Below are positions 1-5,692 of a stretch of 5,692 bases of DNA, piece by piece. The translations under genes and the position numbers were made by a program. The DNA is taken from assembly GCA_012962365.1 (NCBI GenBank), contig DTXR01000325.1, positions 1 through 5,692 on the forward strand. Reading direction: 5' to 3'. Origin of the DNA: Chromatiaceae bacterium. GTDB lineage: Bacteria; Pseudomonadota; Gammaproteobacteria; Chromatiales; Chromatiaceae. The first letter of the stretch is position 1, and every line of letters begins with the position of its first letter. The notes beneath the pieces are model-generated. The model was not told the DNA's origin and made no database searches. It was given only the letters and a program-made list of their open reading frames with translations.

Positions 1-255
1 CCAGCTTGAGACTTCCCCGGCCAGATAGACCACATCTGAATTGCCCGATTCCACGGTAAATCCTCGGATGGTTAGACCGTGTTCCAGAATACCGTTGGAT
101 TTGTCCTCCCAGGTCGCGCCAGCGTTCTCGCTGCGGAAAACGCCGCTGGCAAACTGGGTACCTGCCCAAGCTCTCCGGGAAAATTCCGTATCCTGGTGAA
201 ATATCCGGGTTAGCTCACCAGTCTCGAAGATAGTAACCTGTCTTTCTACCGCGTA
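1..255 (-). pseudogene. BNR/Asp-box beta-propeller protein fragment, no start codon, runs off left edge
   Basis: The minus strand is open for 85 codons from 255 to the window edge. It reads as part of a WD40/YVTN/BNR-type repeat protein. The Asp-box-like core is VFRSENAGATWED (family pattern S-x-(D/N)-x-G-x-x-W). It is preceded by WAGTQFASG and followed by a blade-like segment containing LTIRGFTVESGNSDVVYLAG. Proteins with such repeats are often exported or surface beta-propellers (sialidase-like, sortilin-like or photosystem-assembly-like), but the repeat alone does not give a function. An in-frame TGA lies at 256-258. No ATG, GTG or TTG occurs in frame between it and the repeat, so the visible 5' end cannot start a normal protein. 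The other two minus-strand frames over 256-300 soon hit stops and show no propeller sequence. I infer a 5'-truncated remnant. A sequencing frameshift or an unusual start codon are alternatives. The 3' part lies outside the window. Confidence 0.55.
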
Positions 256-288
256 TCATTGGTCAACAAACTGATTCTTGGCAACCAA

Positions 289-293
289 AAGGA
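289..293 (+). promoter_or_regulatory. Shine-Dalgarno site of the cytochrome c gene
   Basis: AAGGA sits 8 bases before the ATG at 302, which is good spacing, and it decides the start. It lies in the purine-rich run AAAAGGAAAAGG. It is the only clear ribosome binding site in the window. A possible -10 box TATCAT lies at 254-259, but no convincing -35 accompanies it. Confidence 0.6.
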
Positions 294-301
294 AAAGGTG
301 A

Positions 302-784
302 ATGCTATTAGCCACTAACACAAACAAAACAAAGCGAACTGCCCAAACATTATTTGTGACCATGCTTTTTTCCAGCCCGCTCTATGCAGAAGGTGACTCT
401 CTTGTCGACTACAAACCGGAGCTGGGTGATAAATTCGTAACCCTGATGCGTGCTGCAACGCCGGAGCAGGGCGAAGTCATTTTCATGCGCAAATGCTCTT
501 CCTGTCATGATCATGAAAAAGACGGCGGTCATGGAAAAGGGCCACATTTATGGAATCTGCTTGGCCGCAAGGCTGGCTCTATACCTGGTTTTGATTTTTC
601 CGACGCGATGAAAACTTCCGGTCATTACTGGAACCTTGCAAACCTCAACTATTATCTGACCAATACCGAGCGCGCCGTCCCCGGCAGGATCATGGATTTT
701 CGTGGTATCCGGAGAGACAAAGACCGTGCGCGACTTTTGGTTTTCCTGAACACGCTTCAGGATAAGCCTCAACCACTTCCGTAA
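302..784 (+). CDS. Secreted monoheme class I cytochrome c
   Basis: This is a 160-residue periplasmic electron carrier with one covalently bound heme c. Residues 1-29 look like a signal peptide: a basic start (K9, K11, R12), a hydrophobic stretch, and a probable cleavage site after SPLYA. The heme-binding motif CSSCH is at residues 65-69, with H69 the proximal ligand. The order of blocks then matches mitochondrial-like cytochrome c/c2: GKGPHLWNLLGRKAG (78-92), PGFDFSDAMK (95-104), and PGRIMDFRGI (127-136), where M131 is the probable distal ligand. A C-terminal helix ends at LLVFLNTLQ. The start at 302 is supported by the AAGGA site and by the complete signal peptide; a start at M21 would lose the basic region. 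Compared with typical family members, the stretch after the heme motif is unusually rich in histidine (H69, H71, H77, H82). The gene is convergent with smc. No oxidase or dehydrogenase partner is visible, so its redox partner is unknown. The family call is firm; the specific role is not. Confidence 0.9.
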   Translation: MLLATNTNKTKRTAQTLFVTMLFSSPLYAEGDSLVDYKPELGDKFVTLMRAATPEQGEVIFMRKCSSCHDHEKDGGHGKGPHLWNLLGRKAGSIPGFDFSDAMKTSGHYWNLANLNYYLTNTERAVPGRIMDFRGIRRDKDRARLLVFLNTLQDKPQPLP

Positions 785-837
785 CTCCCAGATAAGCAAG
801 AACCTGGCTGGCCTTTGAGGCAGGGGTATAACCCGCC

Positions 838-3800
838 CTACAGCGCCGCCATCTGCGCCGCTTCTTCCACATCCACGGACACCAGCCGGGAAACCCCCGG
901 CTCACTCATGGTCACGCCCAGCAGTTGGTTGGAAATGGCCATGGTGACCTTGTTGTGGGTAATGAAGATGAACTGCACTGCTTCGGACATCTCCTTTACC
1001 AGTTCGCAGAAACGGCCCACGTTGGCATCATCGAGGGGCGCATCCACCTCGTCCAGCATGCAGAAAGGTGCGGGATTGAGCTGGAAGATGGAAAACACCA
1101 GCGCCACGGCTGACAAGGCTTTCTCACCACCGGAAAGCAGGTGGATGCTGGCATTGCGCTTGCCCGGCGGCCGCGCCATGATGGCCACGCCGGCATCGAG
1201 AGGATCTTCGCCCACCAGCTCCAGGTAGGCATGACCGCCACCGAAGAGTTTCGGAAACATGGTCTTTAGCCCGCTGTTGACCTTGTCGAAGGTCTCCTTG
1301 AAGCGGGTGCGGGTTTCCTTGTCGATCTTCCTGATTGCTTCTTCGAGGGTTTCCAGTGAACACGTGACATCGGCATGCTGGGCGTCGATGTACTCCATGC
1401 GCTCTTTCTGTTCCTTGAATTCATCGATGGCGGCCAGGTTGATAGGGCCGAGCCGCTGGATGCGCCGTCCCAGCAGCTCTGATCGTTCGTTCCAGGCCTG
1501 CACATTGGCCTCCGGGTCCAGGTTCGCTTCCAACGCTTTTCGATCCATGCCCGTCTGCTGCAATTGTTCTTCCAGCGTTGTAATACGCACGACTACTTCC
1601 TGCCGGGACAGATTGACCTGATTGAGTTTATCCCGCTGAACCTGCACCTGCTCTTCGGCCTGGTGACGCCCCCTGTCCAGCTCGCGCAAACGATGATCGA
1701 TGGCTTCGAGATGCTTGCGCGCCTGATTCAACTCCGATTCTATCTTGAGTCGTTTCTGCAGCAGTTTTTCGAGTTGCTGTTGCTGTTCCTTCAACGGCTC
1801 GTCACCCTGCTCCAGCTGCTCCTGGAGTATCTGACAGCGCTCCTCGTACTGGGCAAGCTGCTGCTGGCTGCGTTCGATACCATCGCGCAGAGACTGCTCG
1901 GATGTACGCATGGACTCCACGCGCAAGGCAATCTGGTGCGCCTCGCTGCGCGCCTGACGAGCGGCCTCTCTGGCATCGGCGAGCGCTTTTTGCAGACGCT
2001 CGCGACGGGCTGTCAGTTGCTCCCGCTGCACACCGAACACTTCCATCTGCTCCAGCGCCCGGTGCAGACGCAAGCGCGCATCTTCCATGCCCTGCTTGTC
2101 TGTCTCCAGCTGCTGGCGGATTTCTTCCATGTCCTGCGCCACGGCCTCCACCCGCTGGCGGATATGATCAGCCCGGGCGCGCTTGCCGCTGAGCTGTGAC
2201 TGTATGGCGGACACTTCCTGATTCAGCTGTTCCATAGAGCGCTGCTGCTCCGAGCGCCGCTGTTCCTGCTCCGCCAGTTGTTTGCGGCCTTCGGCCAGTT
2301 CCTGATTCAGGGTTTCCACCAGCGGTTCGAGCTCATCCACCCGGACCGACAGCTCACGAATTTCCTGCTCCCTGGCCAGCATACCGGCGCTGGCATCACC
2401 TTTCTCAAGCTGCAGCCAGCCATTGCCCAGGCACAGCCCTTCTGGTGTCACCACCCATTCACTGGCCGACAGGGTCTTGCGCACCGCCATCGCTTCATCC
2501 AGGGTCTGGGCGGTACGCATCTTGCTCAGGAGAAGACGCAAATGATCGGGTCCCCTGACCTTTTCGGCTAGACTGCCGGGGGCCGCCTGAACACTTGCCG
2601 CACTGTTTTCGAACAGATGCAGGTGACCGGATTCCAGTGTCTGCAGCCTGGGTTTGAGTGAATCGAGATCATCGACGAGCAGTCCCTGCAGGGCATTGCC
2701 CAGCACGGCTTCCACGGCCACTTGCCATTGGGGTTCCACCTGGATCTGCTCCAGTACCCGCTGTGCATGGGTCAGGCCCGCTTCTGCCAGCCAGTTGCTG
2801 AACGATTCATCGTCCTCGCCCATGGCCGACTGTTGCAGGGTCTGCAGGGAAACCAGACGGCCCCGCGCCGTTTCAAGCTCGCTGCGCGCATCCGCCAGAG
2901 ATTGCTGCTTTTGCTCCAGCATGCCGCGAATCGCTGCGATGGCTTCCTGAATCTCCAGCGCCGATTCACGCAGCTCTTCGAGCATGGCGGTCTTTTCCTG
3001 TTCCCGCCCTTCCAACTCACCGATTTCTGCCTGGAGTTTCAGATCAGTCAGCTTCTGGCGTTCGTCCTCGAGCTTCTGCAGGCGACGCTTGAGCTGCATT
3101 TCCTGCTGTTCGAGCTGATTGATCAGGGCGCGCTCCACCTGCGCGGTTTGCGCCGGTTCTGTGGCCGTGGCATTGAACTCATCCCATTCGTGCTGCCAGG
3201 CCTGCATGACTTCTTCGGCCTGTTGCTGCTTTTCGGAAAACTCTTCCGCCCGAGCCCGCACCATTTCCAGCTCGGGCTGATCCTGCATCAGGGTCTGTGC
3301 CATCTGCTGAAGTTTGCCTTCGTCCTGGGAGCGGTGGGAGCGCGCCTCTTCCAGCGCCTGTTGGGCGCGTTTCAGCTCGGCCTCGTTGCGCTGGCGGGAT
3401 TCACGGGCATACTGAATCGCCTCCTCGATGCGGGCGATATCCGCACCCGCAGAATAAAAACGACCCTGCACCTCATTGAATACGTCGTTGGCGTCGTTAT
3501 GAGCTTCACGTTGCTGTTCGATCTCGCTTTCCGTACGGCGCTGGTGCGCCAGCGCTTCCTCGAAGCGGTTTTTCTGCTCAGCAATCTGACGATCCTTCTG
3601 CTGCAGATCTTCTTCCAGGACCTGCAGGCGCAGTAACAACAGTTCGGCATTGACCTGGCGCTCTTCGGCCTTGAAGGTTTTGTATTTCTCGGCCGTTGCC
3701 GCCTGGCGTTCCAGATGACGCAACTGCTTCTCGATTTCATCACGCAGATCCGTGAGACGCTCCAGATTCTCGCGGGTATGACGGATGCGGTTTTCCGTCT

Positions 3801-4335
3801 CGCGGCGTCTTTCCTTGTATTTGGAAATCCCTGCTGCTTCTTCCAGGTAGACGCGCAGCTCTTCAGGGCGAGATTCGATTACGCGGGATATCATGCCCTG
3901 TTCGATGATGGCATAGCTGCGCGGTCCCAGCCCGGTGCCTAGAAACAGGTCAGTGATGTCCCGGCGGCGGCAACGCACACCATTCAGGAAATAGGTCGAT
4001 TGGCCTTCCCTCGAGACCTGGCGCTTGGCAGAAATACTGTTGTACTGGGCGTACTGTCCGCCGGCGCCACCGTCACTGTTGTCGAAGACCAGCTCGACGC
4101 TGGCCACACCGACGGGCTTGCGGGCGCTGGAACCATTGAATATGACATCTGCCATGGACTCGCCGCGCAACATCTTGGCCGAGCTTTCGCCCATGACCCA
4201 GCGCACGGCGTCGATGACATTGGATTTTCCACAGCCATTGGGACCAACCACCCCGACAAGACTGCTGGGGAAAGGCACGGTGGTGGGATCGACGAACGAC
4301 TTGAAACCGGCGAGTTTGATTTTTTCCAGACGCAT
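838..4335 (-). CDS. smc: Chromosome segregation/condensation ATPase Smc
   Basis: Smc is the ATPase of the bacterial SMC-ScpA-ScpB condensin, which compacts and aligns newly replicated chromosome arms. The protein is 1165 residues from the ATG at 4335, within the usual family range. Domains in order: an N-terminal ATPase half with Walker A GPNGCGKS (residues 31-38) and Q-loop region IIEQGMI (~143-149); a first long Gln/Glu/Arg-rich coiled coil (~165-505); a globular hinge (~512-655, including VEAVLGNALQGLLVDD); a second coiled coil (~655-1010); and a C-terminal ATPase half with signature LLSGGEKALS (1066-1075), Walker B FCMLDEVDAPLDD (from 1091) and switch histidine THNK (from 1126). All catalytic elements appear intact. 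A TTG at 4344 would add three residues (MRP), but family proteins begin at the MRLEKIKLAGFKSF equivalent, so ATG 4335 is preferred. Neither start has a clear ribosome binding site. In Pseudomonas and relatives smc is followed by zipA and ligA; here the next gene is a convergent cytochrome. scpA and scpB are not in the window. Confidence 0.97.
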   Translation of the reverse strand: MRLEKIKLAGFKSFVDPTTVPFPSSLVGVVGPNGCGKSNVIDAVRWVMGESSAKMLRGESMADVIFNGSSARKPVGVASVELVFDNSDGGAGGQYAQYNSISAKRQVSREGQSTYFLNGVRCRRRDITDLFLGTGLGPRSYAIIEQGMISRVIESRPEELRVYLEEAAGISKYKERRRETENRIRHTRENLERLTDLRDEIEKQLRHLERQAATAEKYKTFKAEERQVNAELLLLRLQVLEEDLQQKDRQIAEQKNRFEEALAHQRRTESEIEQQREAHNDANDVFNEVQGRFYSAGADIARIEEAIQYARESRQRNEAELKRAQQALEEARSHRSQDEGKLQQMAQTLMQDQPELEMVRARAEEFSEKQQQAEEVMQAWQHEWDEFNATATEPAQTAQVERALINQLEQQEMQLKRRLQKLEDERQKLTDLKLQAEIGELEGREQEKTAMLEELRESALEIQEAIAAIRGMLEQKQQSLADARSELETARGRLVSLQTLQQSAMGEDDESFSNWLAEAGLTHAQRVLEQIQVEPQWQVAVEAVLGNALQGLLVDDLDSLKPRLQTLESGHLHLFENSAASVQAAPGSLAEKVRGPDHLRLLLSKMRTAQTLDEAMAVRKTLSASEWVVTPEGLCLGNGWLQLEKGDASAGMLAREQEIRELSVRVDELEPLVETLNQELAEGRKQLAEQEQRRSEQQRSMEQLNQEVSAIQSQLSGKRARADHIRQRVEAVAQDMEEIRQQLETDKQGMEDARLRLHRALEQMEVFGVQREQLTARRERLQKALADAREAARQARSEAHQIALRVESMRTSEQSLRDGIERSQQQLAQYEERCQILQEQLEQGDEPLKEQQQQLEKLLQKRLKIESELNQARKHLEAIDHRLRELDRGRHQAEEQVQVQRDKLNQVNLSRQEVVVRITTLEEQLQQTGMDRKALEANLDPEANVQAWNERSELLGRRIQRLGPINLAAIDEFKEQKERMEYIDAQHADVTCSLETLEEAIRKIDKETRTRFKETFDKVNSGLKTMFPKLFGGGHAYLELVGEDPLDAGVAIMARPPGKRNASIHLLSGGEKALSAVALVFSIFQLNPAPFCMLDEVDAPLDDANVGRFCELVKEMSEAVQFIFITHNKVTMAISNQLLGVTMSEPGVSRLVSVDVEEAAQMAAL

Positions 4336-4377
4336 GGGGCGCAAAGATACAGGAATCAGGGGGGAATAGACAAGTGC

Positions 4378-4405
4378 TATATAAACAACAATTACCTTTA
4401 AACAA
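4378..4405 (-). promoter_or_regulatory. Candidate sigma70 promoter for smc
   Basis: On the minus strand, TTGTTT (plus-strand 4400-4405) and TATATA (4378-4383) are separated by 16 bases. They lie in AT-rich DNA and would start transcription about 35 bases before the smc ATG. Both boxes are reasonable matches to TTGACA/TATAAT. This is found by eye only, and AT-rich DNA yields chance matches. Confidence 0.4.
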
Positions 4406-4449
4406 CACTCTCTACTTATTGTTTTTTATCATATTTATTCATTTTACAA

Positions 4450-4478
4450 TACCCATAAACCCGGATTGGCGCTATACT
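4450..4478 (+). promoter_or_regulatory. Candidate promoter for queF and the kinase
   Basis: TATACT at 4473-4478 is a good -10 box. The best -35 at suitable spacing is the weak TACCCA at 4450-4455 (17-base spacer). TTTACA at 4443-4448 matches better but is too far away (24 bases). Transcription would begin near 4485, giving a leader of about 25 bases before the ATG at 4510. The weak -35 suggests a modest promoter or one needing an activator; this is an inference. Confidence 0.35.
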
Positions 4479-4509
4479 TCCGCCATTCTCATATTATCGA
4501 GCACACAAC

Positions 4510-4899
4510 ATGCCAAGTCAGCCCAGCAAAGAACTGGAAACTTTCGACAATCCACAACCCCGGCGCGACTACACCATCCGCATCCGCATTCCTGAATTTA
4601 CCTGCCTTTGTCCCAAGACCGGGCAGCCGGATTTTGCCACCCTGAATCTGGAATACATTCCGGATCGGCTCTGCGTGGAACTCAAAGCACTGAAAATGTA
4701 TGTCTGGTCCTTCCGTGACGAAGGCGCTTTCCATGAGGACGTAACCAACCGCATCCTGGATGATCTGGTGGCGGCTACACAGCCGCGTTTCATGCGCCTG
4801 ACCGCAGATTTCAATGTACGTGGCGGCATCTACACCGCTGTTGTCGCCGAGCATCGGGCGCCCGGCTGGGAGCCACCCGGCCCCGTCACCTTACCCTGA
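4510..4899 (+). CDS. queF: NADPH-dependent 7-cyano-7-deazaguanine (preQ0) reductase QueF
   Basis: QueF reduces the nitrile of preQ0 to the aminomethyl group of preQ1 with two NADPH, in the cytoplasmic pathway to queuosine at the tRNA wobble position. At 129 residues this is the short, single-domain form (Bacillus YkvM type), not the long two-domain E. coli form. Visible motifs: [11 protein letters not shown] (32-42), with C34 the expected thioimide nucleophile and D41 the general acid; the QueF motif ELKALKMY (57-64); and FHE (74-76), with H75 and E76 expected to bind substrate. All align with B. subtilis C55, D62, H96 and E97 at a constant offset of 21. At the same offset, the Cys99 position is V78, so the usual disulfide partner of the catalytic cysteine is absent, while an extra cysteine C32 lies two residues before C34. 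There is no clear ribosome binding site before the ATG. The downstream kinase starts four bases after the stop, suggesting one transcript. Confidence 0.95.
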   Translation: MPSQPSKELETFDNPQPRRDYTIRIRIPEFTCLCPKTGQPDFATLNLEYIPDRLCVELKALKMYVWSFRDEGAFHEDVTNRILDDLVAATQPRFMRLTADFNVRGGIYTAVVAEHRAPGWEPPGPVTLP

Positions 4900-4903
4900 G
4901 TCG

Positions 4904-5605
4904 ATGACCAAACCGGATCGTGTCTGCTGCATCGGCATCGATCTGGGCACGAGTGGCTGCCGCGGCGTCAGTATCGATTTGCAGGGCAATGTGCTGGCTT
5001 CGGCCAGTATAGCCCTGCCGCCATCACGTTCGCCACATCCCGGCTGGGCGGAACAAAATCCCGAGGACTGGTGGCAAAGCACTGTCCAGGTCATCCGGCA
5101 ATTGTTGGCAGCGACACCCGGCCATGCCACGGCCGCCATTGCCATAGACGGCACCTCTTCGACCCTGGTACTGTCAGACAGCGCCGGGGAGCCGCTGGCG
5201 CCGGCACTCATGTACAACGACCAGCGGGCGGTAGAGCAAAGCAAAGCGCTCGACGGCCTTGCGCCACTGCAAAGCGTAGTGCGCAGCCCTTCCTCCAGCC
5301 TGTCGAAACTGCTCTGGTTGCTGCAGCATCGTTGTACTGCACCTTCCCATGCCCTGCACCAGAGCGAATGGATCAGCGCACGCCTGTGCAAGCGCTACGA
5401 TCTAGGCGATGAAAACAACTGCCTCAAGCTTGGATACGATCCCGTGGCACAGTGCTGGCCGCAATGGATAGAGAAACTGGGTCTGCCGCCTTGCATCCTG
5501 CCGAAAGTCAGCCCTCCTGGAAAGCTCATGGGCGAAATCGATCCGGCTATTGCCAGGCAAACCGGCCTGCCTGGCAGCTGTCGAGTGATCACCGGTACCA
5601 CGGAC
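4904..5605 (+). CDS. FGGY-family carbohydrate kinase (D-ribulose kinase-like), disrupted after residue 234
   Basis: FGGY kinases phosphorylate sugars or polyols with ATP. This one most resembles the cyanobacterial/plant D-ribulose kinase (XK-1/SePSK-type) branch. The evidence is the N-terminal phosphate-binding loop GIDLGTSG (11-18), GWAEQNPEDWW (47-57), AIDGTSSTLVL (80-90), LMYNDQRA (102-109), SSLSKLLWL (131-139), HQSEWIS (152-158), NNCLKLGYDP (171-180) and GTTD (231-234), whose aspartate is the expected catalytic base. ATG 4904 fits the family N-terminus and lies four bases after the queF stop. An in-frame ATG at 4814 would overlap queF and add 30 unrelated residues. There is no good ribosome binding site, so translation may be coupled to queF. 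After GTTD the family continues with SxAAF-like residues and an ATP-binding domain. Here the frame instead gives an Arg/Ser/Thr-rich tail and stops at 5672-5674 (256 residues in all), so the C-terminal half is missing. The substrate is inferred from similarity only. Confidence 0.85.
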
Positions 5606-5607
5606 AG

Positions 5608-5691
5608 AAGGTCGTCACGCACGACGGAGAGCGCAAGGAGGACTTGCGGAAGAACAAGTGGGGGAAGATCGTGAATATTGCGAAGTCGGAG
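5608..5691 (+). other. Unrelated coding-like tail joined to the kinase gene
   Basis: After base 5607 the sequence no longer encodes a kinase. In a different plus-strand frame from the kinase it is open to the window edge (28 codons), reading KVVTHDGERKEDLRKNKWG followed by KIVNIAKSE. Nearly every third codon position is G or C, which suggests real coding DNA rather than a noisy end. I do not recognise the protein. GKIVNIA faintly recalls a short-chain dehydrogenase strand, but the context does not fit well enough to call. A short inverted repeat, GTCGT/ACGAC with a 5-base loop, lies at 5611-5625. The tail could come from an insertion, a deletion joining two genes, or a chimeric assembly end. 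Confidence 0.4.
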
Positions 5692-5692
5692 G

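Larger units (their letters stand above)
4336..4509. other. AT-rich divergent intergenic region between smc and queF
   Basis: This 174-base gap separates two divergent genes and is markedly richer in A and T than the flanking coding DNA, especially from 4370 to 4460. It contains the candidate promoters listed separately. I see no riboswitch-like structure, terminator, tRNA or small gene in it. The short predicted queF leader (~25 bases) leaves no room for a preQ1 riboswitch. Confidence 0.7.

Noticed and set aside
811..837. Possible shared terminator hairpin between the convergent cytochrome and smc genes (GGGT-ATA-ACCC at 824-834, GCCT-TTG-AGGC at 812-822)
   Set aside because: The stems are only four base pairs and neither strand has a following T-run, so a Rho-independent terminator is not supported.
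1564..2199. A 211-codon plus-strand open frame opposite smc with runs of Leu
   Set aside because: It is an antisense shadow of the second coiled coil. Apparent hydrophobic segments come from CAG/GAG codons read in reverse, with no independent start signals.
2722..3636. A 304-codon plus-strand open frame opposite smc, rich in Leu and Phe
   Set aside because: It lies wholly antisense to the smc hinge and coiled coil. Its Leu/Phe-rich composition is what Gln/Glu-rich coiled-coil codons give on the other strand, with no recognisable domain.
4336..4344. TTG at 4342-4344 as the smc start
   Set aside because: It would add only MRP before the conserved MRLEKIKLAG start. There is no ribosome binding site to favour it, and an ATG is available at the family position.
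4440..4509. preQ1 riboswitch upstream of queF
   Set aside because: The predicted leader is about 25 bases and shows no pseudoknot-like pairing or typical aptamer sequence.
4489..4854. A 121-codon minus-strand open frame opposite queF
   Set aside because: It is antisense to a well-supported queF and has no recognisable domain.
4814..4903. Upstream in-frame ATG that would lengthen the kinase by 30 residues
   Set aside because: It lies inside queF, has no ribosome binding site, and adds residues unlike FGGY kinases, which start just before the GIDLGTSG loop.

Overview
This window looks like a chromosomal segment from a gammaproteobacterium. The main evidence is a full-length SMC protein of the Pseudomonas-like type, with an N-terminus close to MRLEKIKLAGFKSFVDPTTV, together with a short single-domain QueF and GC-rich coding DNA. 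The lineage is an inference from remembered family features, because no database search was possible.

Layout from left to right. Positions 1-255 (minus strand) hold an open frame for part of a BNR/Asp-box beta-propeller protein. It runs off the left edge and has no start codon before an in-frame stop at 256-258, so it appears broken or truncated at its 5' side. Positions 302-784 (plus) encode a secreted monoheme class I cytochrome c. Positions 838-4335 (minus) encode the chromosome-condensation ATPase Smc, convergent with the cytochrome. Positions 4336-4509 are an AT-rich divergent intergenic region with candidate promoters for smc and for queF. Positions 4510-4899 (plus) encode QueF, the preQ0 reductase of queuosine biosynthesis. 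Four bases later, at 4904, an FGGY-family sugar kinase of the D-ribulose-kinase type begins on the same strand.

The kinase reads cleanly to its GTTD motif at 5594-5605, then changes abruptly into sequence that does not resemble the family. In another frame the last ~85 bases have strong coding character. This is best explained by a rearrangement, an insertion or an assembly chimera near 5607. Both ends of the window therefore show signs of broken genes.

Functionally the window is mostly housekeeping: chromosome organisation, tRNA modification, electron transfer and sugar phosphorylation. I found no convincing new defence, mobile or RNA system. The points most worth checking are the kinase junction, the tight queF-kinase pairing, the altered cysteine pattern in QueF, and the start-less beta-propeller fragment.
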